This document shows positions 35,171-44,139 of a stretch of 64,000 bases of DNA, piece by piece (within the stretch, counting starts at the first letter, position 1; each line of letters starts with the position of its first letter). Source of the stretch: CAVVDT01 sp963747005. Lineage in GTDB: Bacteria > Pseudomonadota > Alphaproteobacteria > Rhizobiales > Aestuariivirgaceae. Below the pieces are notes generated by a model. It did not search any database. It saw nothing but the letters and a program-made list of their open reading frames with translations, and was not told the DNA's origin. The translations under genes were made by a program, and so were the position numbers. The stretch is from positions 496,001-560,000 of the forward strand of contig CAVVDT010000003.1 of NCBI GenBank assembly GCA_963747005.1. The letters run 5' to 3'.

Positions 35171-35616
35171 GGTGCCGGTTTGGTGACGACGGCCTCGATA
35201 TTGGCACGGCCGGCGAACTCGAACTCAATCTGCAAGGGGATACGGTCGCCGACATTGAGGGTGCCGGGCATGCCAAACAGCACGATGTGGTAGGCGCCGG
35301 GCTTCAAATCGAGTTTGCCGCCGGCGGGCACGTCGATCGAATCCAGTTCCTGTAAGGATTCCGGATCGCCGGTCTTGGCCTGTTGATGCAGTTCCGACCG
35401 GCTGGCGCTAGAGGCATAGGCTTCGATGATGCGCTCGATGCTGTCCGATTCGTTCTTCACCGTCATGTAGACGTTGACCGGTCCGCCGGGATCCGGCCTG
35501 ACGGCATAGGGGTCGGAAATGACCAACGACCCCAGTCGATAGTCCTTGGCAGCCGATGGCGACGCCAGCATCGCCATGACCACGGGAACCAGCAGGAACG
35601 CTGCAAATTTATGCAA
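35167..35616 (-). CDS. PCuAC-like periplasmic copper chaperone with degenerate metal motif
   Basis: This 149-residue exported protein has a signal peptide (residues 1-23, ending PSAA) and the DUF461/PCuAC cupredoxin-like fold. The family binds Cu(I) through H(M)-x10-M-x21-H-x-M. Here H77 and H110 are present but the Met partners are missing or shifted (H110-I-V..M116). PCuAC delivers copper to cytochrome oxidases. This copy may bind copper weakly or have another metal role. The stop lies in the repeat tail, suggesting that the repeat inserted at or trimmed the gene end. Confidence 0.8.
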   Translation of the reverse strand: MHKFAAFLLVPVVMAMLASPSAAKDYRLGSLVISDPYAVRPDPGGPVNVYMTVKNESDSIERIIEAYASSASRSELHQQAKTGDPESLQELDSIDVPAGGKLDLKPGAYHIVLFGMPGTLNVGDRIPLQIEFEFAGRANIEAVVTKPAP

Positions 35617-35746
35617 AGTGAAGGACCTCGATCGAAATCTGTTGATTGGGCGGATATCCTAGCGGCAGCGGCGAGCGATGACCTACGCGGCATGATCGCG
35701 CATCGCCCGTTGCCGGCCCGTTGCGGCGAATGTATGACAGGCCACC

Positions 35747-37414
35747 ATGACAGATCGCCTGATTACTGCACTCGCCCAGCTCAACCCCACCGTCGGGGCG
35801 GTTGAGGCCAATCTCGAAAAGGCGCGGACAGCCCGCGCCGCCGCGGCGCAGGCCGGCGCCGACCTCGTCGTCTACCCCGAACTCTTTCTGTCAGGCTATC
35901 CGCCGGAAGATCTCGTGCTCAGGCCGTCCTTCGTCGCCCGCTGCCGTGCCGCTGCTGAGGCCTTCGCCGCCGAGACGGCCGACGGTGGACCGGGCGTGCT
36001 TATAGGCACACCCTGGGCCGAGGCGGGAAAGGTCTACAACGCCGTGGTGCTGGCCGACGGCGGGCGCCTCGATGCCGTCCGCTTCAAGTACGATCTGCCC
36101 AATTACGGCGTGTTCGATGAAAAGCGCGTGTTCGCCGCCGGCCCGGCGCCCGGTCCGGTGGTGTTTCGTGGCGTCAGGCTGGGCGTGCCGATCTGCGAGG
36201 ACATCTGGACCGACGAGGTAACCGAGTGCCTGGTGGAAACCGGCGCCGAAGTGCTCATCGTGCCCAACGGCTCGCCGTATGAGCGTGGCAAGGAAGATGT
36301 GCGCCTCAATATCGTGGTGGCCCGCGTCACCGAGACCGGCCTGCCGCTCGCCTATCTCAACCAGGTGGGGGGGCAGGACGAACTGGTGTTCGAAGGCGCC
36401 TCCTTCGGTCTCAACGCCGACCGCAAGCTGGTCTTCGAGATGGCCTCCTTCGCCGAGGACCTGGCGATTGTCGAGTGGCGAAAGGGTGCCGACGGCTGGG
36501 CGATGGTGCCGGGCAGCATCGCCGCCCACGAAGGCGAACATGCCGGCATCTGGAGCGCCTGTGTCACGGGCCTGCGCGATTATGTCGACAAGAACCGCTT
36601 TCCCAGCGTCGTGCTGGGATTGTCGGGGGGCATCGATTCGGCCGTGGTGGCGGCCATGGCGGTCGACGCGCTGGGGCCGGAGCGGGTGCAATGCCTGATG
36701 CTGCCCTACAAATACACCGCGCGGGCAAGCCTCGATGACGCCGCCGAATGTGCCCGCCTCATCGGTGCGCGCTATGATGTGGTGGAGATCGCCGGGCCGG
36801 TGGAAGGTTTCAGCCACGCCCTGGAGGGGCTCTTCAACGGGTTGCCGCCGGACGTGACCGAGGAGAACATTCAGGCCCGCACTCGCGGCACCATCCTCAT
36901 GGCGGTCTCCAACAAGTTCGGCTGCATGGTGCTCACCACCGGCAACAAGTCGGAGATGTCGGTGGGCTATTGCACCCTCTATGGCGACATGAACGGCGGC
37001 TTCAATCCCATCAAGGACGTCTACAAGACCGAAGTCTACGCGCTTGCCCGCTATCGCAACCAGCACCGTCCGGCCGGCATGAAGGGCCCCGAAGGCCGGG
37101 TGATCCCCGAGCGCATCATCGAGCGCGCACCCAGTGCCGAATTGCGCCCCGACCAGACCGATCAGGACTCGCTTCCCCCCTATGCGGTGCTCGACGACGT
37201 CCTTGGCGGCCTGGTCGAGGGTGAACTGCCGATCGCCGATCTGGTGGCACGGGGCCATGAACGGGCCCTCGTCGAGCGCATCCAGCACATGCTCTATGTG
37301 GCCGAGTACAAGCGCCGCCAGGCCGCGCCCGGCGTCAAGATCACCGCCAGGAACTTCGGCCGTGACCGTCGCTATCCCATCACCAACGCCTTCCGCGAGA
37401 AGGGCGGCGCATGA
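35747..37414 (+). CDS. nadE: Glutamine-dependent NAD+ synthetase
   Basis: This 555-residue enzyme is of the glutamine-hydrolysing type. An N-terminal nitrilase domain has E45 (YPELFLSGYP), the Lys in RFKYDLPNYGVFDE and Cys in VPICEDIW as amidase triad. A C-terminal synthetase domain has the ATP-pyrophosphatase loop SGGIDS and the GNKSEMSVGYCTLYGDMNGGFNPIKD substrate-binding segment. It converts NaAD, glutamine and ATP to NAD in the cytoplasm. Its stop overlaps gltX by 4 bp (ATGA). Confidence 0.95.
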   Translation: MTDRLITALAQLNPTVGAVEANLEKARTARAAAAQAGADLVVYPELFLSGYPPEDLVLRPSFVARCRAAAEAFAAETADGGPGVLIGTPWAEAGKVYNAVVLADGGRLDAVRFKYDLPNYGVFDEKRVFAAGPAPGPVVFRGVRLGVPICEDIWTDEVTECLVETGAEVLIVPNGSPYERGKEDVRLNIVVARVTETGLPLAYLNQVGGQDELVFEGASFGLNADRKLVFEMASFAEDLAIVEWRKGADGWAMVPGSIAAHEGEHAGIWSACVTGLRDYVDKNRFPSVVLGLSGGIDSAVVAAMAVDALGPERVQCLMLPYKYTARASLDDAAECARLIGARYDVVEIAGPVEGFSHALEGLFNGLPPDVTEENIQARTRGTILMAVSNKFGCMVLTTGNKSEMSVGYCTLYGDMNGGFNPIKDVYKTEVYALARYRNQHRPAGMKGPEGRVIPERIIERAPSAELRPDQTDQDSLPPYAVLDDVLGGLVEGELPIADLVARGHERALVERIQHMLYVAEYKRRQAAPGVKITARNFGRDRRYPITNAFREKGGA

Positions 37415-38763
37415 CGGCGTCCGTGGTCGTCCGCTTCGCGCCCTCGCCGACGGGCCGCATCCATATCGGCAATGCCAGGACGGCGCTGATCAACTGGCTG
37501 GTGGCGATGAAGGCGGGCGGGCGCTTCATCCTGCGTTTCGACGACACCGACCGGGAACGCTCAAAGGAAGAATTCGCCACTGATATCGCCCACGATCTCG
37601 CCTGGCTGGGGATCGCGCCCGATGCGGTCTATCGCCAGTCCGAGCGCATCGAGCGCTATGAGGCTGCAGCGGAGCGTCTGAAGGCGGCGGGACGGCTCTA
37701 TGCCTGCTACGAGACGCCGGAAGAACTTGACAGGAAGCGTCGCCGCCAGCGCACCCGCGGCCTTCCCCCCGTCTATGACCGGGCAGCCCTCGACCTCACC
37801 GCCGAAGATCGGGCGCAGCTGCAGGCCGAAGGCAGGCGCCCCCACTGGCGCTTCAAGCTCAACCGGCGGCCGGTCGAATGGATCGATCTGGTACGTGGGC
37901 CCCAGAACATCGATACCGCGACGCTCTCTGATCCGGTGCTGGTGCGCGTCGACGACAGCTTCCTCTACACGCCCACCTCGGTCATCGACGACATCGAGAT
38001 GGGCATCACCCATGTGATCCGCGGCGAGGACCATGTGGTCAACACTGCTGTACAGATCGAGATATTCGAGGCGATGGGCGCCACCGTGCCGCACTTCGCC
38101 CATCATTCGCTGCTGGTCGGCGCCGATGGCCAGGCGCTGTCGAAGCGCCTCGGCTCGCTCTCCATCTCGGGCCTGCGCGATCAGGGCTTCGAAGCCATGG
38201 CCGTGGTCAGCCTCGCCGCCCTCATCGGTACCTCGGAAGCCGTTGTGCCGTCGGCTTCCATGGCGGCGCTCGCGGGTCATTTCGACCTGTCGCAACTGTC
38301 GCGGGCGCCTGCACGCTTCGACCCGGCGGAACTGGTCACCGTCAATGCCCGCCTGCTCCACGCACTCGATTATGGCGAGGTGGCAGAACGTCTAGAGATT
38401 ATAGACAGTCGTTGCACGCCGGAGCTGTGGATGGCAGTACGCGGCAATGTGCAAAAGCTCGCCGATGTCGGTGACTGGTGCGAGGTGGTCTTTGGCGAAG
38501 TGGAAACGGCAGCAGCGCCGGCGGACCGCGATTTTCTGCTCAGTGCAGCTGACAGCTTGCCGCCGGAACCGTGGGGGCCGGAGACCTGGTCGCAGTGGAC
38601 GGCTACCCTCAAGGCGCACAGCGGGCGCAAGGGCCGGGCACTGTTCATGCCGTTGCGCCTGGCCCTGACCGGCCGCGAACACGGCCCCGAACTGGTTGCC
38701 CTGCTGCCCCTCATCGGTCGCGAACGTGCCATTCGCCGATTGCGGCAACAGGTGTCTATATAA
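37411..38763 (+). CDS. gltX: Glutamyl-tRNA synthetase
   Basis: This 450-residue class I synthetase has HIGH-like HIGN (PSPTGRIHIGNARTAL, residues 10-25) and the KMSKS-like motif AL-SKR (DGQALSKRLGSLSI). It also has the RGEDH segment that binds the ATP and amino acid. Alphaproteobacteria commonly carry two GluRS; this is the shorter type. It is translationally coupled to nadE. Its C-terminal anticodon-binding region reaches the normal length. Confidence 0.92.
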   Translation: MTASVVVRFAPSPTGRIHIGNARTALINWLVAMKAGGRFILRFDDTDRERSKEEFATDIAHDLAWLGIAPDAVYRQSERIERYEAAAERLKAAGRLYACYETPEELDRKRRRQRTRGLPPVYDRAALDLTAEDRAQLQAEGRRPHWRFKLNRRPVEWIDLVRGPQNIDTATLSDPVLVRVDDSFLYTPTSVIDDIEMGITHVIRGEDHVVNTAVQIEIFEAMGATVPHFAHHSLLVGADGQALSKRLGSLSISGLRDQGFEAMAVVSLAALIGTSEAVVPSASMAALAGHFDLSQLSRAPARFDPAELVTVNARLLHALDYGEVAERLEIIDSRCTPELWMAVRGNVQKLADVGDWCEVVFGEVETAAAPADRDFLLSAADSLPPEPWGPETWSQWTATLKAHSGRKGRALFMPLRLALTGREHGPELVALLPLIGRERAIRRLRQQVSI

Positions 38764-38842
38764 TATAGACAAACCATCTTGACCACATGGATCGCCCGGA
38801 GTATCGTCTACATACTCTGGACAGAGAGATTGCGACCTCTTC

Positions 38843-39358
38843 ATGTCTCTCGATCCCCAACGGCTTGCCGATGCCCGTACCGCCGCCGCCACGCTGGAGG
38901 CGGCCGAAGCGGCCATCGAACCGCTGCGTACGGCTTATCGCGCCCGCTTGGCGGCTCTCAACGCCGGTGGTGCCAGTCTGCGCGAGATCGCCGCCGCCCT
39001 CGGCCTGTCGCATCAGCGGGTCCATCAACTGGTGCAGGCCGACGCCGGCGCGGCGATGAAGCCGGTGACGGCGCCCCCGCGCCCGGCGTCGTCAACGTCG
39101 GTGGATGACGTCTGCGTCCTGTGCGGAGAAGCGTGCGCCGCGGCCGGTGGCGCGGGCGTTGCGGTGTGTCCGGCGTGCCGCAAGGCCGGCCGGGCGATGC
39201 TGGCCGGCACGGGGGAGGGGGATGAGAGGGGCTTGCGGCTGCTGCGCCGTCACCAGCGGCCGCGTTGCGCCGGCTGCGAGCGTCAGCCCGAGGCCGGCGA
39301 AACCTTCCTGGTCGGCCCGGCAGGGGCGCTTTGTCGGCAGTGTCTCGCCACGCCTTGA
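38843..39358 (+). CDS. Small HTH and zinc-knuckle protein
   Basis: This 171-residue protein has three parts. A helical N-terminus leads into a sigma-region-4-like HTH (GASLREIAAALGLSHQRVHQLV, about residues 44-66). A short linker follows, then two Cys-pair zinc modules: CVLCGEAC...CPAC (ClpX-like) and CAGC...CRQCL. I do not know a named family. It probably binds DNA, with zinc sites for stability or partner contact. It lies 80 bp after gltX. A weaker start upstream is not supported. Confidence 0.7.
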   Translation: MSLDPQRLADARTAAATLEAAEAAIEPLRTAYRARLAALNAGGASLREIAAALGLSHQRVHQLVQADAGAAMKPVTAPPRPASSTSVDDVCVLCGEACAAAGGAGVAVCPACRKAGRAMLAGTGEGDERGLRLLRRHQRPRCAGCERQPEAGETFLVGPAGALCRQCLATP

Positions 39359-39362
39359 TCGT

Positions 39363-40796
39363 TCAATAGGCGTTGTTGCCCCGCATGAGGGCGAACGGCG
39401 TCTTGAGCATGATGTAGATATCGAACAGGAGCGACCAGCGATCGATGTATTCCAGGTCGTACTTCACCCGCTTTTCGATCTTCTCCGCCGTGTCGGTCTC
39501 GCCGCGCCAGCCGTTGATCTGGGCCCAGCCGGTGATGCCGGGCTTTACCTTGTGACGGGCGAAATAGCCTTCCACCACCTGCTCGTAGAGACGTTCGGCG
39601 GCCTTGGCCTGGGTGGCGTGCGGGCGCGGACCCACGAGCGATAATTCACCGTGCAACACGTTGAACAATTGCGGCAGTTCGTCGATGGAGGCCTTGCGGA
39701 TGAAACGTCCGACCCGGGTGACGCGCGGGTCGTCGCGGGTGACCAAGCGGGCGGCCGTGGCATCGCTGGCGTCGGCGTACATGGAGCGGAACTTGAAGAT
39801 CTCTATGAGTTCGTTGTTGAAGCCGAAACGCTTCTGCCGAAAGATCACCGGCCCCGGGCTTTCCAGCCGGATGGCGATGGCGGTCGCCAGCATCAGCGGC
39901 GACAGCACCACGATCAGGACGGCCGCCAGGGCGTGGTCGACAAGCGCCTTGAGGAATGAGCCCCAGCCATTCAGCGGCCGGTCGAACACCGAGAGCAACG
40001 GCAGCTTGCCAAGATGGGTATAGGCCTTGGGCGACAGCTTCAGCGCCGAGGCATGGCCGGAGATGCGAATGTCGACCGGCAGTTCCCACAATTGCTTCAG
40101 GAGTTGCAGCAGCCGCTGCTCGGCCGATAGCGGAATGGCCACGATGATCAGGTCGACGCGGTTGTTGCGCGCATAGTCGGCAAGTTCGGTGATGGTGCCG
40201 AGCTTTTGGTATTTGCGGATCGAGTTGGGGCTGCGCTTGTCGTGGCGATCATCGAACAGTCCGACGATGACCACGTCGATGTCGCGGGATTTCTCCAGGC
40301 AATTGATGGCGTCCTCGGCCGCCTTGCCGCCGCCGACAATGGCGATGCGCTGGTTGAATGCGCCGACATCGGCCAGCGGTCTGGCCCATATGGCCGCCGC
40401 GGTGCGGGTGATGGAAAAGTGCGCGATGCACAGGCCAAGCCATCCCGACAGCCACAAGGGTTGCAGCCTGAACAGGAAATAGTGGGTGCTGGCGAAGACC
40501 ATGGCACCAAGCACGAATGTTGCAGCGAGCGATGAGGTGATGCCGCGCTCCGGGTTTACCAGCACCTTGACGTCGTAAAGGCCCAGCCAGCGCATGGTGA
40601 CCATGCTGCCGAAGGCCACCTCGAGGGCGAGAAAGCCGATGGTCGAGGCGATATCCTGGGGGATCCACATGGACGAGCCCAGGAACAACAGCATGGTGCC
40701 GGTGAACAGGACGATGAAATCGGCGCATTTCAGCAGTCGCTGCACCACTTCCGGGTCGACATACGATGATCGTCGCGACTGCACGAGGTCCGTCAT
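39363..40796 (-). CDS. Undecaprenyl-phosphate glucose phosphotransferase (WcaJ/PssY-like)
   Basis: This 477-residue polyisoprenyl-phosphate hexose-1-phosphate transferase has four N-terminal helices, a Rossmann-like middle domain (IAIVGGGKAAEDAINCL) and one membrane-reentrant helix. The C-terminal bacterial sugar transferase core has KRFGFNNELIEIFKFRSMY, DELPQLFNVLHGELSLVGPRP and KPGITGWAQINGWRG. It starts exopolysaccharide assembly at the membrane. No other polysaccharide genes are visible next to it. It is convergent with the zinc-knuckle gene. Confidence 0.92.
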   Translation of the reverse strand: MTDLVQSRRSSYVDPEVVQRLLKCADFIVLFTGTMLLFLGSSMWIPQDIASTIGFLALEVAFGSMVTMRWLGLYDVKVLVNPERGITSSLAATFVLGAMVFASTHYFLFRLQPLWLSGWLGLCIAHFSITRTAAAIWARPLADVGAFNQRIAIVGGGKAAEDAINCLEKSRDIDVVIVGLFDDRHDKRSPNSIRKYQKLGTITELADYARNNRVDLIIVAIPLSAEQRLLQLLKQLWELPVDIRISGHASALKLSPKAYTHLGKLPLLSVFDRPLNGWGSFLKALVDHALAAVLIVVLSPLMLATAIAIRLESPGPVIFRQKRFGFNNELIEIFKFRSMYADASDATAARLVTRDDPRVTRVGRFIRKASIDELPQLFNVLHGELSLVGPRPHATQAKAAERLYEQVVEGYFARHKVKPGITGWAQINGWRGETDTAEKIEKRVKYDLEYIDRWSLLFDIYIMLKTPFALMRGNNAY

Positions 40797-41034
40797 CGCA
40801 CTCTACTCCACCTTGCTGACGCCGCTGCTGCGCGCCGGGAACCCGTTTCGCGCATGTGCGCCGAAGGCTAGTGTCTTCGCGTTAATACTCGGTGAAACCG
40901 GGGTTATTTTCTCTCCGTATCGGGAGCATTCGACCCACTTGCGCGTCCCTCTTGCGAAACGCCGCCAGATAGGCATGTTTCGGTTCTTGCGCCCCGCAGG
41001 GGTTGCGAAGCATCGCGGAGCAACGGATCAGACC

Positions 41035-41454
41035 ATGGCTCACATGACACCGGCCGAGGCCGAGGTTATCCTTAAGGACAATTTCGCCGACTGGGTGCGC
41101 GACCTCGATTTGGCCATCACCGCAATTGACGACATGGGCCTCAGCCTCACCATCGCCTTTTCACCGCGCCTGTGCCGTATCGGCGGCATCGTTTGCGGGC
41201 AGGCGCTCATTGCCGCGGCCGATACTGCCATGGTGATCGCCCTGGCCGCCGCCATGGGCGGCATGCGGGCCATGACCACGGTCGACCTCACCATCAACTA
41301 CATGCGTCCCATCCTCGATGAGGACGTGCGGATCGCCGCGCGGGTCCGCCGGCTGGGCCGCAGCCTGGCGTTCTGCACCACCGACATCGAGGGTGAGCGC
41401 TCGGCCAAGCCCGCCGCCTTCGCCACCGGCACCTATGCCATCCTGACGCAATAG
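41035..41454 (+). CDS. PaaI-like hotdog-fold thioesterase
   Basis: This protein of about 139 residues has the hotdog fold: FSPRLCRIGGIVCGQALIAAADTAMVIALAAAMGGM (long helix) and TTVDLTINYMRPI. PaaI and ComA-type thioesterases hydrolyse acyl-CoA. ATG 41035 is the likely start (MAHMTP), although an in-frame frame runs further up. The 238 bp before it hold no gene. Confidence 0.82.
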   Translation: MAHMTPAEAEVILKDNFADWVRDLDLAITAIDDMGLSLTIAFSPRLCRIGGIVCGQALIAAADTAMVIALAAAMGGMRAMTTVDLTINYMRPILDEDVRIAARVRRLGRSLAFCTTDIEGERSAKPAAFATGTYAILTQ

Positions 41455-41610
41455 CGTCTCGCAAGGCTGGACGCCATGACACCGGCCGGGCTGAATAGCG
41501 GTGCCCTCGGCTGCGTTTACCGTTTCGGAACTGTTCGCATTGTTGAAATCGACCGCAAGGGCTAGTCTTTCGCCTGTCGCAGCCTGTCGCGCTGCATGTG
41601 GGGGGCCAAC

Positions 41611-42498
41611 ATGATACTCAACCCGATTTCCATCATGGCGAACGAGCTGGGGGACTATCTGGCCAGTCTCTACCTGCAGTATTTCTCCCACCGCAAGCCG
41701 GAATACGCCACCTATCTGGGTGGCGCGGCGCGCCTGGTGCTGGAGCGCATCGGCAATTCCAATGCGCTCTATCACAATCTCGAACACACCATGATGGTGA
41801 CGTTGGTCGGCCAGCAGATCATTCGCGGCCGCTTGTTATCGCGGTACATGGCGCCCGAGGACTGGCTGCATTACACTTGCGCCCTTCTGGTGCACGACAT
41901 CGGCATGGTGCGCGGCGTGTGCACCGGCGACAGCGGCGACAGTGTCGTCATCGACGAGGCCGGCAACTGCATGACCCCGCCGCGCGGTGCCTCTGATGCC
42001 TGCCTTGCGCCCTATCACATCGAGCGCGGCAAGATGTATGTCCGCGAGCGTTTCGGCGCCTCTCCGATCATCGACCAGGAGCGCATTGCCCGCTCAATCG
42101 AAATGACCCGCTTTCCGGTCCCCGACGACCCGCAATACGCCGAAACCGACAGCGAGGCGGCGCTGGTCAGGGCAGCCGACCTCATCGGCCAGTTGGCCGA
42201 TCCCTTCTACCACCGCAAGATCAATGCTCTTTACTGGGAATTCGCCGAGAACGGCATGGCCGAAACGCTCGGCTGCAAGAGCCCGGCCGATCTCGCCGAC
42301 AAGTACCCGGATTTTTTCCGCAACTCGGTCGAACCCTTTGTCCAGCCGGCACTCGGCTATCTGGAATTGACGACCGAGGGAAAGCAGTGGGTCGCCAATC
42401 TCCAGTCCAACCTCTATCAGGTGGAACATCGCCACCGTCAGCTCGGTCCCTTCTTCGGTGCGGCCGATAAGGCGGCGGCTAAAGCGGCCAGCGGCTGA
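41611..42498 (+). CDS. HD-domain phosphohydrolase
   Basis: This 295-residue protein has an HD metal-binding set: HNLEHT (about residue 55), HDIG (about 94) and later DLIGQLADPFYHRK. The family hydrolyses phosphate esters such as nucleotides. ATG 41611 is preceded by GGGGGG at 8 bases; ATG 41596 is the alternative. Its stop overlaps the convergent PfkB gene by 20 bp. Confidence 0.82.
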   Translation: MILNPISIMANELGDYLASLYLQYFSHRKPEYATYLGGAARLVLERIGNSNALYHNLEHTMMVTLVGQQIIRGRLLSRYMAPEDWLHYTCALLVHDIGMVRGVCTGDSGDSVVIDEAGNCMTPPRGASDACLAPYHIERGKMYVRERFGASPIIDQERIARSIEMTRFPVPDDPQYAETDSEAALVRAADLIGQLADPFYHRKINALYWEFAENGMAETLGCKSPADLADKYPDFFRNSVEPFVQPALGYLELTTEGKQWVANLQSNLYQVEHRHRQLGPFFGAADKAAAKAASG

Positions 42499-43585
42499 CG
42501 GCAAGACCGGCGCGGCTTACCGCCTCGTCCAGTTGATCGGGCGCAAGGAGCCCTGTCTGGGTGTCGGCGTGGCCGACCACCGAGGCGGCGTTGGCGGCGG
42601 CCCGCCGCATGGCATGATCGGGGCGAACGCCGCTGGCGAGCCCGTGGGCGAGGGTCGAGCAGAAGGCATCCCCCGCCCCGGCGGTGCCGACCGCGTCGAC
42701 CGTCACCGCCGGGCAATGGAGGATGGCGCTCCCGTCGCTGAGATAGGCGCCCCCTAAGCCGTCGGTGAGGGCGAACCATCTGAGGCCGCAACTCTTTAGC
42801 GCCGCGGCCAGCCAGGTGATCGGCAGGGCTTCATCGGTCACCTTCAGGCCCTCGCGCAACAGTCGCGGCATCGCCTGATCGTGCGCCGCCTCGCCACCAA
42901 GGGGCACCGGGCACTGGCCGCAATGGACCATCAGCGAGGGCACCAGCGCCGCCGTCTCGGTGGTGTTGATCACCAGAAGGTCAAGCTTGTCGAGAACGCT
43001 CAGGATATCGGGCGAACGGGTGGTGATCTGGCGGATGCCGGGCGTGGCCACGGTAAAGGCACCCGCCGCCTTGGCGCGGTTCACGGCAGGCACGAAGCAT
43101 TCGGCGGAAGCCTTCGACAGCGGCGACACATAGACCAGCCCGTAGGCGCTCATGTCGATGGCTTCCACCTCCTCGGGCCTGAGGTCGCAATTGGCGCCGC
43201 GCTGGGTATAAATGGCCGCGTCACGGTCGTGGGCGGCAATCATCACGGCCGAGCCGGTCGGCAAATCGGGCGACACCAGCAGCCGTTCGAGGCCGATGCC
43301 TTCGAGCATGAACTGCCGGCGGATGCGTTCGGCGTTGATGTCGTCGCCGAGCTTGGCCAGCACCTCGACTTCGGCGCCCAGCCGCTTCAGGGCAACCCCC
43401 ACGTTCACCGCCCCGCCGCCCATGTGGATGGTGATGCTTTCGGCCTCGACCTTGCGGCCGGGCTCCACCAGCAGGAACGACTTGGTGGCGTTGAGAAAGG
43501 TGACGCGCTCGACATCGCCATCGGCAATGATGGTGATGATATCCATCATGGCCGATCCGATGGTGAGCGCGTTGAAGCTGGTCAT
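42479..43585 (-). CDS. PfkB-family carbohydrate/nucleoside kinase
   Basis: This 368-residue kinase has the PfkB signatures: GGGAVNVGVALKRLGAEVEVLAKLGDD near the N-terminus and VDAVGTAGAGDAFCS with the catalytic Asp near the C-terminus. The substrate (ribose, fructose or nucleoside) is not decided; the extra segment from about residue 213 to 245 is unusual. The gene overlaps the HD-protein gene end by 20 bp in opposite orientation. Confidence 0.87.
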   Translation of the reverse strand: MTSFNALTIGSAMMDIITIIADGDVERVTFLNATKSFLLVEPGRKVEAESITIHMGGGAVNVGVALKRLGAEVEVLAKLGDDINAERIRRQFMLEGIGLERLLVSPDLPTGSAVMIAAHDRDAAIYTQRGANCDLRPEEVEAIDMSAYGLVYVSPLSKASAECFVPAVNRAKAAGAFTVATPGIRQITTRSPDILSVLDKLDLLVINTTETAALVPSLMVHCGQCPVPLGGEAAHDQAMPRLLREGLKVTDEALPITWLAAALKSCGLRWFALTDGLGGAYLSDGSAILHCPAVTVDAVGTAGAGDAFCSTLAHGLASGVRPDHAMRRAAANAASVVGHADTQTGLLAPDQLDEAVSRAGLAVSRWPL

Positions 43586-43650
43586 GCCCGAGATTGCCGC
43601 GCTGCAGCCGGCCGATCAAGCCACAATCCGGGCCTCGGTAAACGTCCGAT

Positions 43651-43677
43651 CCGGCCCCTCGGGACAAGGGGGGCCGG
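43651..43677 (-). terminator. Hairpin between the Tyr-rich peptide gene and the kinase gene
   Basis: CCGGCCCC (43651-43658) pairs with GGGGCCGG (43670-43677), an 8-bp perfect stem 20 bp after the stop of the Tyr-rich peptide gene. There is no T run. It is a plausible terminator or attenuator between this gene and pfkB, which follows on the same strand. Confidence 0.4.
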
Positions 43678-43697
43678 GTCGTTGCGGTGACGGGCGA

Positions 43698-43958
43698 TCA
43701 GTAGCCGTTATTGCAGACCTGCTTGTAGATCGGCTTCTGCTGGTAGCCGTAGTAGGTGTACACAGTCCGGTAGCCCACGATGACCGTCCTGCACGAGTAG
43801 GCCGGCTGGTAGGTATACGAAGGGGTGTAGGAAGGCGCGTAGTAGCTGTTGGAGTAATAGGAGTTGTGGTAGTAGCCATAGCCGTCGGCCGAAGCGGCAG
43901 AGGCGGTGAGGGCGAGGGCGGCGGCGGCGGCGAGACCAAGAACGGTATTGCGGATCAT
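43698..43958 (-). CDS. Small secreted tyrosine-rich protein
   Basis: This 86-residue protein has a signal peptide (residues 1-24, ending ASADG). The mature part contains repeated Tyr-Ser/Pro motifs (YYHNSYYSNSYYAPSYTPSYTYQP) and two cysteines (YSCRTVIV and KQVCNNGY). AAGGAA lies about 10 bases before ATG 43958. Such Tyr-rich short proteins occur in rhizobial and related envelopes with unknown function; a surface coat or disulfide-linked layer is possible. Confidence 0.72.
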   Translation of the reverse strand: MIRNTVLGLAAAAALALTASAASADGYGYYHNSYYSNSYYAPSYTPSYTYQPAYSCRTVIVGYRTVYTYYGYQQKPIYKQVCNNGY

Positions 43959-44139
43959 GACGGCGTTTCCTTCAAGAGGGGTTGCGTTGGCTCTGGTCTT
44001 TGGTGCTGGACATGTCCACTCGCCAGGCACCATCGATGAGACCCCTGATAGAACATTTTGCCTGAACGATGTCTGAGTATTGCAGTTATCTCCCGTTCAT
44101 AATTGCCGCTTTCAGGCGATTGTTCGACTTGAGGGAGCG

